Source: Symbiodinium natans
Taxonomy: Eukaryota > Sar > Dinophyceae > Suessiales > Symbiodiniaceae
Reading direction: 5' to 3'
DNA: 64,000 nucleotides
NCBI GenBank assembly: GCA_905221605.1
Contig: CAJNDS010000365.1
Location: 21,001-85,000 of the forward strand
Part shown: positions 54,824 through 63,389 of the stretch, one piece after another
Layout: each line of letters begins with the position of its first letter
How positions within the stretch are numbered: the first letter of the stretch is position 1
Notes under the pieces: model-generated
What the model saw: the letters and a program-made list of their open reading frames with translations, nothing else
Database searches by the model: none
What the model was told of the DNA's origin: nothing
Translations under genes and position numbers: made by a program

Positions 54824-56024
54824 TGAATGCAGCGACACAGGCTGTGGGGGAGCCGGCGTCGCGCGAGGAGACTTTGGGCGCAGCGATGGCCAAGAGTGGC
54901 ATGGCCGCCGCGAAGCGGCCGGGGACACCGGGAGTCATCGCACCGAAGCTTGGTAGCCCAGTGGTACCCTTTACCTTTTTTTTTTTGGTTCAAGGTTCCC
55001 TTATACAGTAGCCAACCCCAGAAAGGGTGCCCTTATATTATGAGATGGCTGCTGGGCTACGAAGGAAGCCGCACTCGGGGCACGTGGTGCCTGCCAGGAA
55101 TCTGCCCAAGCAAGCTGGGGCGGTCCCGGCTGTGGCACAGCCCGTGGTGCCCTCGGCACAACCCGTGGTGCCCTCGGTGCAGCCGGCGGTGCAGGTGGTG
55201 CCAGGGGCGGACCTGCTGAGCAAATCCAAGTCCGCAGCGCCGCAGCCCGCGGCAGCGGAAGTCCCGATGGAGTTTGGCCAGCCGGTCTTCCCAAAGCATC
55301 CTCAGTACCCGCCCCCGAAGGCCGCGCCTGTGGCACCACAGGGCGAGCAAGCTGCGGCGCCACAACAGATAGCCTTCAAGTCAGCTGCACCGGCTCAGGC
55401 TTATCAAGAGTCCCAGCAGTCGTTTCAGAAGGCAGCACCCCAGCCGGCACCGTTTCAAGTCGAGCACGTGCAGCAAGCGCAGGCACACCAGACACCCCAG
55501 ATCCACGAGGCCTACCAGCAACCGCGCCATGCATACCAGCAAGCACAGCAGCAAGCCTATCAGCAGGCGCATGCCAGTGAGCAGGCATATGAGCAGCATG
55601 AGCAGACCTACCAGCAAGCAGAGGCCCAGGCCTATCAACAAGCACACCAGACTCAACATGCAAAGCATGCCCCCCAGCATGCCCCCCAGCATGCCCCCCA
55701 GCATGCACCCCAGCATACGCCCCAGCAAGCATACCAGCAAGCAGCTTCCCAGCAGCCAGCTTTTCCGCAACTCTACCAAAATGCCTATCAAACACAACAA
55801 CCGAAGCAGACAATGGAGCACCAGCAACAGCACTCACAATACCAGCAGCAGCCTGCGCAGCCCCACCAATACCAGAAGCAGGAGGCGCCAGCGGAGACCC
55901 CTCGCGTACAGGCCTTTTCCTTGAAAGATCGGCCGAAAGCGAGCTCCGAGGAGGACCACCAGATGCAAATGCAGAAGTTCCTCACCAGCGCCAAGGCCTC
56001 CGCGCAGAAGAAAGCGCGGAGTTT
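54823..56024 (+). CDS. Gln/Ala/Pro-rich exons, prion-like low-complexity protein
   Basis: 54823-54944 reads NAATQAVGEPASREETLGAA then KRPGTPGVIAP. After the introner 54945-55064, exon 55065-56024 encodes KPHSGHVVPARNLPKQAGAV, VVPSAQPVVPS repeats, and then about 130 residues of A-Y-Q-Q and H-A-P-Q-H repeats (four tandem copies near 55670-55715). It ends SLKDRPKASSEEDHQMQMQK and ASAQKKARS. Gln/Tyr-rich low-complexity segments of this type are common in RNA-binding and splicing proteins. The donor is probably the GTTTCGG at about 56025. No folded domain is visible. Confidence 0.7.
54945..55064 (+). mobile_element. Introner, 120 bp, GA-AG, reference copy of the family
   Basis: Starts GAAGCTTGGTAGCCCAGTGG and ends TGCTGGGCTACGAAG. 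GAAGC is duplicated at 54945 and 55065. The termini CTTGGTAGCCCAG and CTGGGCTACGAAG are inverted repeats. The body has GGTACCCTTTACC facing GGGTGCCC, and GGTTCAAGGTTCCC. Excision joins GVIAP to KPHSGHVVPA in frame. Confidence 0.85.
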
Positions 56025-56124
56025 CGGATGAACTGTCTTTGGGGGGTGGCGGCTGTTTTCCGGGCTTATAGTCTGATCCTTTCTTGAGACCTCTTCTCGC
56101 CGTCTTCCCTGTCTCCACCCACAG
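56025..56124 (+). other. Conventional-looking spliceosomal intron
   Basis: Starts GTTTCGG, has a pyrimidine-rich 3' part (TCTTCCCTGTCTCCACC) and ends CACAG. It contains no hairpin and no telomere-like unit, unlike its neighbours. The exon before ends KKARS and the one after begins AAAKADGD. Confidence 0.6.
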
Positions 56125-56815
56125 GCAGCGGCCAAGGCGGACGGCGACGCGCCCTGGAAGCGCCAGCGCACGGACCGAGGGGACCGAGGAGACCCCCGGG
56201 ACCGCGGGGATCGTGGCTGGGACCAGCCACGATCCCGAAGCTTGCTAGCCGAGTGGTGCCCTTTGCCTTTTTTTTTTGCCTTTTAGCTCTGGGTTCCCTT
56301 ATAACCCACAAAAGGGGGGCCCTTACGAAAAAAGGAACCTGGGCTACCAAGGAACCCGAGATCGAGACTTCCGGGACCGCGAGCGGGAGCCCCGGGACCG
56401 AGACAGAGAACGGGATCGAGATGCCCGGGACGACTGGGACGGCTGCTTGGTTGTTGGGTGGTACCCGTTATCCCTTTGTTGGTTACGGGGCTCCCTTCTA
56501 AAAAAAACAACCCCTCAAAACAGGGTGCCCTTGTTAGAATACGGCTACTTGTTGGGCTGTTCATGTTCCCCCTTGTACTAACAGTCCTTAGTAATCGGGA
56601 TTCTGGTAGCCCCTATTTTAATCCCTACTAAGGACTGTTGGTATCATAAGGGGGACACATCCCAACATATTAGGGCTTGAGCCCTAAACCCTAAACCCTA
56701 AACCCTAAACCCTAAACCCTAAACCCTCAACCTCAAGTTCCTGGGCTGCCAAGGATGGGGGCAGGGGCGGCGCGACTCGCGGCCCGAGGAGGCGGGCTCT
56801 GCGCCGTGTTGGCTC
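56125..56815 (+). CDS. RD-repeat C-terminal exons, splicing-factor-like
   Basis: 56125-56236 reads AAAKADGDAPWKRQRTDRGD then RGDPRDRGDRGWDQPRS. After the introner 56237-56351 the frame continues RDRDFRDREREPRDRDRERD and RDARDDWDG to about 56445. After a nested intron (to 56753) about 60 bases read GQGRRDSRPEEAGSAP. Arg-Asp and Arg-Glu dipeptide repeats mark many spliceosome-associated proteins. The end of the gene lies near 56.8 kb. Confidence 0.65.
56237..56351 (+). mobile_element. Introner, 115 bp, GA-AG
   Basis: Starts GAAGCTTGCTAGCCGAGTGG and ends CTGGGCTACCAAG. GAA is duplicated at 56237 and 56352. Excision joins DQPRS to the RTRDRDFRDRE frame. It shares the first eight bases of its GA donor context with the 54945 copy. 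Confidence 0.8.
56445..56753 (+). mobile_element. Nested introner: hairpin and CCCTAAA array inside a CTTGG element
   Basis: The outer termini are GCTTGGTTGTTGGGTGGTACCC at the left and CCTGGGCTGCCAAG at the right. Inside lie, in order, the family body (GGTTACGGGGCTCCC, CAGGGTGCCC), a complete GGGATGTTCCCCC-family hairpin (56551-56666) and a CCCTAAA block (about 56680-56725). The exons on either side are RD-rich and coherent. Confidence 0.7.
56551..56666. mobile_element. Hairpin element, GGGATGTTCCCCC family, copy 4
   Basis: Contains CATGTTCCCCCTTGTACTAA at the left and AAGGGGGACACATCCCAAC at the right. Inner arms CAGTCCTTAGTAATCGGGAT and CCTACTAAGGACTGTT pair. It lies inside the introner 56445-56753. 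Confidence 0.75.
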
Positions 56816-56829
56816 CTTAAAAACCCTAA

Positions 56830-56975
56830 GACCCTAAACCCCAAAAAACCCTAAACCCCTAAACGCCTAAACCCCTAAACCCCTAAACCCCTAAACCCCC
56901 AAACCCCCAAACCCCTAAACCCTAAACCCTAAACCCTAAACCCTAAACCCTAAACCCTAAACCCTAAACCTGGCC
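56830..56975. repeat. CCCTAAA array with CCCCTAAA block
   Basis: An eight-base variant (ACCCCTAA) forms a block at about 56858-56925, followed by seven-base units to 56972. It separates the RD-rich gene from the thioesterase gene. Confidence 0.9.
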
Positions 56976-57469
56976 ATGCTGTGGACCCAGGGATCTTGCG
57001 CGGGCCTGTGTCCGAGTGTGCTTTGCGTTCTGGAGGTGCCGTGGAGAAGACCACGCCGTGGCGGCCTTGGACGTTGGACCGTGTTTTTTTCACCTGGGTT
57101 CGGGGTTTAGGGTTTAGGGTTTAGGGTTCAGGGTTTAGGGTTTAGGGTTTAGGGTTGTATCCTTGCCACTAGTAAGGTCGATGCCGTGGCAATGTAGCTT
57201 TACACACGACGGCTCGTTGAACCTGCCCCCCCCCCCCCCCGGTCCGGCAGAGTCTGGCTCAGAGTTGCATGAATCCTAAGCCCTAAACCCGAAACCCTAA
57301 ACCCGAAACCCTATAAACCCTAAACCCTAAAGCAACATCATGCAGCTGGGCTGTGGGAAGCACTAGCCGCCAGCAGGACAAAGTACCAAGAAGTCTCGAA
57401 AGGAAAAGGGCCCCTCTACAAAACCGGAGCACCTTAAGCACTCTTTCTAAAATCAGGGTTAAGGGTTTA

Positions 57470-57537
57470 GGGTTTAGGGGTTTAGGGGTTTAGGGGTTTA
57501 GGGGTTTAGGGGTTTAGGGGTTTAGGGTTTAGGGCTA
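57470..57537. repeat. TTTAGGGG array before the thioesterase exon
   Basis: Seven eight-base GTTTAGGG units and flanking seven-base units end in GGCTAGTTAG, which supplies the acceptor for the exon at 57543. Confidence 0.85.
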
Positions 57538-57542
57538 GTTAG

Positions 57543-57708
57543 GAAGCCTTGTCGCTGATGGCCAACCAGGGCAAGTATGGAGAGTGGATTGCCGCGGCCC
57601 CGAGCCCCCCGAGTGCTCCCAAGCTGCGGATCTTCTGCGTAGCCCCTGTGGGGATGAGCGGCGCCTGCTTCCACCCCTGGGCTCCGCCCCCGGCAGTTCA
57701 TGTTGAGG
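57543..57708 (+). CDS. Type II thioesterase, exon with N-terminal strand
   Basis: Begins after GTTAG and reads EALSLMANQGKYGEWIAAAP, then APKLRIFCVAPVGMSGACFH and PWAPPPAVHVE. The KLRIFC..P.G.SG..F.PW pattern is the start of the alpha/beta-hydrolase thioesterases (PF00975) that serve polyketide and non-ribosomal peptide synthases, usually by removing stalled acyl chains. The donor is a GTATCT at 57709. Upstream exons are not identified, so the true N-terminus is unknown. Confidence 0.75.
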
Positions 57709-58529
57709 GTATCTATAGGGCTTATAAGAACACAGGGTCACTTCTTCATTTGATTGTACCTCTTTTTTTTTTTTGTGGGGGGCGGGGGGGGGGCGGGGGA
57801 GGTGCCCTAAATGTTAGGGCCAAAAAGTGATCATCATTTGCTCACCACATAGGGCTTTTCGATTTTGTGTTTTTTGTTGGGCTGTGTCGGTTTGGAGGTT
57901 GGTGTTTTGGTTACCTGTCTTCTCAACCGAACATCTCCCCCACCAAAAAGAACACAGCAAACAACTTCCAGCGCATCCCTTGAGGCCTCAACATAAGCTT
58001 GGGGTTTAGGGTTTGATGAGTTCAGAAATATAGACAAGAAGAATAACAAGCCATAAGACAAAGAGTAGCGCGTGGGAATAACGAATCCCAAGCGGAAGCA
58101 GTTTCTCGTGCCCAGCAGGAAGTACTAGATGATAATCGCTTACAATATCAATCTGAATACTGCGCGCTACTACAACGACTATGCCAGTGGAAACCCCAAA
58201 CAGTGACAGACCATATGGGGACAAGAACTACTTTCCACTGAAGCTCCAGACGTCCTACGTGCTGCCTTTGTGGTTCAGGGTTTAGGGTTTAGGGTTTAGG
58301 GTTTAGGGTTTATCGGGCCACCAGAGATCTGGATGTCCTGCAAAAAGCACCGAAAGGGACGACAGTTTCGCATGTCACGAACACCGACGTCCAAAGGCCG
58401 AAGAAGAAGAATGCCGAAAGCATTCTTACAACTAGTTGAAGCGGAGGCCCCACACACCCGATAGACCCCATAAAACCCTATGAACCCTTACCAACCCTAC
58501 AACATGAACCCCAGAAACCCACTTTAAAG

Positions 58530-58615
58530 TCCCTAAACCCTAAAAACCCTAAAAACCCTAAAACCCTAAAACCCTAAACCCCTAAAACCCCTAAAACCCC
58601 TAAAACCCTCCTTAA
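58530..58615. repeat. CCCTAAA array with eight-base variants
   Basis: Units of CCCTAAAA and CCCCTAAAA. It lies inside the region bracketed by the AGCGGAGGCCCC direct repeat (58440-58451 and 58677-58688). Confidence 0.85.
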
Positions 58616-58678
58616 GGAGAAGCCGTTATAAACAAAACAAAATAAAATAAAATAAACCTCCTGAAAATTAGTTCAAAG

Positions 58679-58769
58679 CGGAGGCCCCTGGCCTGCCAGC
58701 AGCCCTGGAGCTGATGCCCCTGGAGCTTCCCGGCCGCGGGTTTCGCATGGGCGAGAAGCTGCAGGCTCC
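58679..58769 (+). CDS. Type II thioesterase, ELPGRGFR exon
   Basis: Reads EAPGLPAALELMPLELPGRG then FRMGEKLQAP. LPGRG-x-R-x-x-E is the second hallmark of this family, right after the first strand-turn region. The donor is the GT of GTAGGG, which is also the first unit of the following TTTAGGG array (58770 onward). The acceptor AAAG at 58678 lies within a 12-base direct repeat (AGCGGAGGCCCC, also at 58440). Confidence 0.8.
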
Positions 58770-58838
58770 GTAGGGTTTAGGGTTTAGGATGGTTTAGGGT
58801 TTAGGGAATAGGATGGTTTGGGGTTTAGGGTTTAGGGT

Positions 58839-58870
<32 letters not shown>

Positions 58871-58990
58871 GGCGTTGGGGGTTGAGGGTTGAGGGCGTTG
58901 GGGGTTTTAGGGTTGAGGGTTGAGGGCGTTGGGGGTTTTAGGGTTTAGGGCTTTGGGGTTTAGGGTTTAGGGTATAGGGTTTAGGGTATT
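58770..58990. repeat. TTTAGGG / GGTTGAG array that starts at a splice donor
   Basis: The first bases GTAGGGTTTAGGG are both the end of the thioesterase exon's donor and the first array unit. GGGTTGA and GGGCGTTG variants form blocks at 58835-58935. Confidence 0.85.
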
Positions 58991-59340
58991 TGGGCTTGGG
59001 TGACTCGATTTTTTCGTGCAGGGAAGATCTAGGGTTTAGGGTTTTTTGGCTTTAGGGGGAACATGCCCGCCACCCCAGCCAAACTGCGGCTTTTACCTGA
59101 CGGTGCGTAGACGAAGCAGCAGATGCTAACACACGCCTTGCTTGCCGCAGCAGCCCGAATCAGGTGAGATTTGAGGAGGGGGGGGGGGGTAGCACACCGA
59201 GATCAGTTGTGTTGCATGTGCCAAAAAGAGCCCTAAACCCTAAACCAATTTGCTGGGACACTTCTTCCAGTACATTGTTGCTGAATCCAGACTTCCGAAG
59301 CCCTAAACGGTTTGAGGGTTTAGGGTGTTAGGGGTTTAGT

Positions 59341-59441
59341 GTTGGGATGTTCCCCCTTATACTCACAGTCCTTAATGGGGATTCTAGTACCCCTACTATA
59401 ATCCCGATTAAGGACTGTTAGTATAAGGGTGAACATCCCAA
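59341..59441. mobile_element. Hairpin element, GGGATGTTCCCCC family, best copy
   Basis: GTTGGGATGTTCCCCCTTAT at the left and AAGGGTGAACATCCCAAG at the right. Inner CTCACAGTCCTTAATGGGGA pairs with CCGATTAAGGACTGTTAG. The arms are about 40 bases each with very few mismatches and a loop of about 20 bases. Confidence 0.85.
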
Positions 59442-59558
59442 GTCTAGGGTGCTAGGTTGTTGGGGTGGTAATCCCTAAAACCCTAAACCCTGAAACCCCA
59501 AAACCCTAAACCCTAAACCCTAAAACCCTAAACCCTAAACCCTAGGGTTTAGGGTGTT

Positions 59559-59640
59559 ATAGGAGCCCTTGGGATGCAGGCGACCTCCCTGAGTGCCCTT
59601 GCCGGGGCGGCCCTGGATGGCATAGGCCCCGTGGAAAGGG
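59559..59640 (+). CDS. Type II thioesterase, helix before the active site
   Basis: Reads ALGMQATSLSALAGAALDGI then GPVER. Family members have a helix of this kind (S/T-x-x-x-LA-x-A-x-x-x-x-L) just before the GHSxG strand. Borders are approximate. A small additional piece near 60186-60240 (GRPLFEEVPGAFLEKSS) could also be exonic. Confidence 0.55.
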
Positions 59641-59867
59641 GTTTGAGCTTTTTGAGGGTTCGATTCCCTTGGTTTTAGGGTTTAGGGTTTAGGGCTGCTA
59701 GGACAAGGGGTACGTTTAGGGTTTAGGGTTTTGGGTTTAGGGTCTAGGGTTTAGGGTTCAGGGTTTAGTAAAGGGTTTAGTCTTCTGGCTTGCTCTTAGG
59801 GCTTTAACCTCTGTGGTTTTTGTAGAAACTACAAGTAGTACCCTAAAGGTTAATCTTTTGGGAGGGT

Positions 59868-60000
59868 TCAGAAGTCAGCCAAGTAACTAGGACCGGGAGT
59901 AGGCCTTTTTTCCTTTTTTTAGGGTTGGGGTTCCCTTATAATCCCCTTTAAAACCAAAAAGGGTACCCTTTTCATTCGTAGGTTACTCCCGGGTCTAGAG
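59868..60000. mobile_element. Introner-like element with CTAGGACCGGGAGTAGG start
   Basis: Starts AAGTAACTAGGACCGGGAGTA and ends GGTTACTCCCGGGTCTAG. The body TTAGGGTTGGGGTTCCCTTATAA and AAAAGGGTACCC matches the CTTGGTAGCCCAG superfamily. A partial GGGTAGTTCTCT-family right end follows at 60060-60075. Confidence 0.55.
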
Positions 60001-60377
60001 AATCCCCATCCCCCTTTGCGGTTCTCTGCTCAAAAAAGTTCCCCCAAAAAAGGACCTAGTTTAGAGAACTACCCATGTAGTGCGGAAGTCTTTCCTTTGT
60101 TGATGCCACGGAGGCCTCAAGCCCTAAACCCTAAACCCTAAGCCCTAAGCCCTAAACCCTAAACCCTAAACACACCCCGCATCCAGGACGGCCCTTGTTC
60201 GAGGAAGTGCCTGGGGCGTTCTTGGAAAAGTCCTCAAGGGAGAACTATTCACAGTATTGACCTCCGTAAACAACAGGGTTTAGGGTTTAGGATTTTAGGG
60301 CTTAGGGTTTAGGGTTTAGGGTCTTTAGGGAGGCCCAAGAGGCTGCAGGCTCCATTCTTTTGATCCTCCGCTCAGTT

Positions 60378-60378
<1 letters not shown>

Positions 60379-60470
<92 letters not shown>

Positions 60471-60610
60471 GGGCGGCGGAGGGCGGCGGAGGGCGGCGGA
60501 GGGCGGCGGAGGGCGTAAAAGGGCGGGGGAGGGCGGGGGAGGGCGGGGGGGAGGGCGGAAAAGGGCGGAAAAGGGCGGGGGAGGGCGGGAGAGGGCGGGG
60601 GAGGGCGGGC
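60379..60610. repeat. 91-base poly-G run and GGGCGG minisatellite
   Basis: 60379-60469 is an uninterrupted run of 91 G. It is followed by GAGGGCGGCG and GAGGGCGGGG units to about 60610. The long Pro ORFs on the minus strand are artefacts. The run could form G-quadruplexes, and its exact length is hard to sequence. Confidence 0.9.
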
Positions 60611-60972
60611 CTGCACCTTGCGTTGCGATGAGCAATCACAGGGCGCGACATGAGTTTCCTCTCTTGAAAGGCGGTTCAGGTTTGGGGTTTGGGGTTTGGG
60701 GTTTAGGGTTTAGGGTTTAGGGTTGGTCACCTTAAATGTATACCCGGAGGAGGGTCCTTGGCTCTTTTTGGGAAAGGCTCCTCCCACGAGACTTCTGGAA
60801 CCGTAAACCCGAAATCATAACCTAAATCCTAAACCCTAACCCTAAACTAAACCTTCCGTTGGGAGCTCAGGGACTAGGACCCTGATCATCCGTAGTCTAG
60901 AGAGCTTCCCCATGTGCAGTGCTACTGGTAGGGTTCCCTTGTAAACCTCGTTGAGCCAGAAAGCCCACTTGA

Positions 60973-61112
60973 AGGTTCATAGTACTTACTAACCAATTAT
61001 AATTGTACTTATAACCCTACTTATAATACCCCTAAATTGCCTTATAGGGGTTATCCCTATTATAAGTAGGGTTATAAGCCCAGATATAAGTGGTTATTAA
61101 GTCCCATGAACC
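60973..61112. mobile_element. Hairpin element, GGTTCAT termini
   Basis: Left AAGGTTCATAGTACTTACTAA pairs loosely with right TTATTAAGTCCCATGAACCTC. The inner segments TATAACCCTACTTATAATA and TATTATAAGTAGGGTTATA pair perfectly over 18 bases. It lies between thioesterase exons. Confidence 0.7.
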
Positions 61113-61269
61113 TCCGAGCACCTCTGTTTTCATTTGGTTACCTGGGGAAGCCTCGCCATGGACTTCGAGATAAGCGCCGAAACCTTAAGCCCGAAAAGCC
61201 TTAGGCCCTAAACCCTAAACCCTAAACCCCAAACCCCAGCAAACTCCAACAGCTCCGTGCCTCACTAAG

Positions 61270-61339
61270 GTACCGTTCGTCGTCTTCGGGCACTCCTTCG
61301 GAGCTTGGCTGGCGTATGAGCTGGCGCAGCAGCAACTTG
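61270..61339 (+). CDS. Type II thioesterase, GHSFG nucleophile exon
   Basis: Begins after CACTAAG and reads VPFVVFGHSFGAWLAYELAQ then QQL up to a GT at 61340. F-GHS-x-GA-x-x-AYELA is diagnostic of type II thioesterases, and the Ser is the nucleophile. This is the firmest functional call in the 23-64 kb region. The Asp and His of the triad are expected in downstream exons; the His probably lies beyond the window. Confidence 0.9.
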
Positions 61340-61397
61340 GTCGCTCTTGGAGTGTAGAACCCTAAACCCTACAGGCTAAGGGTTTACTGTTTAGGGA

Positions 61398-61483
61398 CCC
61401 TAAACCCGAAACCCTAAACCCTAAACCCTAAACCCTAAACCCTAAACCCTAAACCCTAAACCCTAAACCCTAAACCCTAAACC
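61398..61483. repeat. CCCTAAA array
   Basis: About 12 units after the GHSFG exon. It forms part of the following intron. Confidence 0.9.
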
Positions 61484-62127
61484 GTAGGGTTTCGGGTTTA
61501 GGAGCGCCCTGAACCCCCCTAGACTTTTCGGCTTGATCGGTTCGTGGGTCTTCGGGCTTCTGCTCGGTAAGGATTGTTTGTCAGAGTGAATTCGTGCAGC
61601 TGAAATGTCCTTCAAGCCTTGCAAAAGAGCCGGAAGATGATCGAGGCCAGATAACAGTTTTCCGGGGTTGAGAAGCAGAGCGGAATTCAGCATTCCGATG
61701 CCAATGCCAAGAGGAGGAGAATGTCGTTGATTTCCAGGTTACAAGTTAAAGCCCTGGCTTTTGCCAACATCAAAGTGCAATTGTACTTCAAGCGAAGCCT
61801 CTCATGTCTTTCAAGGCTGCGCTGACAAAGCAAGGCTGCAGTAGCTCGACAAGGCAGGTAAATTGTCTCCGTCACTCCCAAACCCATCCACAGTAGACAG
61901 GCGGGACACTAAACCTTAACCCCTAAACCCTCAACACCTGTTCGCCCGATTCGCAACTGCACTGTGCGTCTGCCAACTGCGCCCACCCACGATCCACCAA
62001 ACCGAACACTCCTACCCCCTACATCCCTAAACCCTCAACCCGAAACCCTGAACCCTAGACCCTTGTCAAAACCCTAAACCCTAAACCCTAAACCCTAAAC
62101 CCCCCTTTATCCCCCCGCCCCTCTCAG

Positions 62128-62192
62128 CCGAAGACGAGGCTGAGACACCGGGGTTGGCCGGAGCCTCTGCAGCTGGGCGTCTTGAGAGAGTT
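62128..62192 (+). CDS. Type II thioesterase, candidate lid exon
   Basis: After CTCTCAG the frame reads PKTRLRHRGWPEPLQLGVLR. Family members have a variable Arg-rich lid leading into a strand of the L-x-V type after the AYELA helix. This exon fits that place but is not diagnostic. Confidence 0.4.
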
Positions 62193-62236
62193 TAGGGTTT
62201 AGGGTTTAGGGTTGAGGGTTGAGGGTTTAGGGTGTA

Positions 62237-62312
62237 GGGTAGTTCTCTTATGCTAGGGGTGCCGTATTTCTACAGGGTGCCTAAAAGGGGCACGAGTTTA
62301 GAGAACTACCCA
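62237..62312. mobile_element. Introner-like element, GGGTAGTTCTCT family, copy 2
   Basis: Starts GGGTAGTTCTCTTATGCTAG and ends CGAGTTTAGAGAACTACCC. The interior GGGGTGCCGTA...GGGTGCC is short. It is bordered by TTTAGGG units on the left. Confidence 0.7.
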
Positions 62313-62896
62313 TTTCGGGATGAATCTCGGGCATGAGCCAGTCTCTTCGACGTTTCACAGCCAAGAGCAAAGACTTGGTTCAAAGTCCCGTAAGGTTTAG
62401 GGTTTAGGGTCTAGGGTGTAGGGTTCAGGGTTTAGGGTTTAGGGTGATCGCATGAGCCTGCTTATTGGTACGAATCGTCATCTCGAAAGTATAGGTTGAA
62501 TGTCAAAACCTGCCTTCAGGCCCGTCACAAAGTCAGACCCAGCTTGTATTCGTGAGTTTTTTGATTTGAGCTGTCGTTCCTCGCCCTTTTTATTTCTCGA
62601 GTTTGTTTTTGGCATTGTTGTTGTTCTTCTTCTTATTCGTGTGAGTAGAGAAAAGAAAGCCTATTTTCTTACGAGGCAGGGCATGTCGTACCCCAGCTCG
62701 GGAGACCAGAGCGCGTGAAAGCCCCAAAAAATCGCGAACAGCTGCCCAGGGTTCGGGGTTTTGGGATTTAGGGGGATTGGGTTGAGGCTGGAAGCCATGA
62801 ACATGAGAAGATTTCGAATCTTGGGCTTCAGCGCCCCAAACCCTAGACCCTAAACCCTAAACCCGAAACCCTAAACCCCTCGAAAACCCTCGAAAG

Positions 62897-62944
62897 CCCA
62901 GGAAGCTCTACGTGTCGGCCAACCGGGCCCCGCAACTTCATGGT
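62897..62944 (+). CDS. Type II thioesterase, LYVSANRAP exon
   Basis: Reads PRKLYVSANRAPQLHG to a GTGTAAGC donor at 62943 (or GTAAGC at 62945). L-x-V-S-x-x-x-AP is the conserved strand after the lid in PF00975 members (often LFVSGRRAP). The exon is only about 48 bases. Confidence 0.75.
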
Positions 62945-62964
62945 GTAAGCCACGACCCCGACTC

Positions 62965-63035
62965 TTGGGAGTTTAGGGTTTAGGGTTTAGGGTTTAGGGT
63001 TTAGGGTTTAGGGTTTAGGGTTTAGGTCTTGAGGG
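62965..63035. repeat. TTTAGGG array
   Basis: Eight to nine units between the LYVSANRAP and LPDLEQ exons of the thioesterase gene. Confidence 0.9.
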
Positions 63036-63246
63036 TTTAGGTCTTGAGGGTTTGAAGGTTTTGGGCTTTTGGGGGTTGAGGGGCTAGAAGGGTTTCTGGG
63101 GTTAGGTTTAGGGTTCAGGGTTTAGGTCTTAGGGTTTGGCGTTTCGGGCATGGAGGGTTGTTGGTCTTATCCCTAAAGCCCTAAGCCCGAAACCCGTAAC
63201 TTAGGATTGGGGGCTTGGGTTTTGGCAATTTGGGGCTTGGGTGGTA

Positions 63247-63305
63247 GGGGTCTTTCGTGCTCTCCGCTCTCCCGGACTTGGAGCAAGAGGATCTTATTCA
63301 GCAAA
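63247..63305 (+). CDS. Type II thioesterase, LPDLEQEDLIQ exon
   Basis: After GGTAG the frame reads GSFVLSALPDLEQEDLIQQ. Family members have a LPD-x-x-F/L helix here. Its position between the LYVSANRAP and FERRYG exons supports the call. Confidence 0.6.
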
Positions 63306-63389
63306 CCCTAAAACCCTAAACCCTAGATAAACCCTACATAAACCCTATACCCTAAACCCTAAACTCTAAACCCTAATTCAACCTGTGGT

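Noticed and set aside
60302-60651. Proline-rich protein on the minus strand
   Set aside because: It is the complement of the 91-G run and the GGGCGG minisatellite; all three frames give similar proline ORFs.
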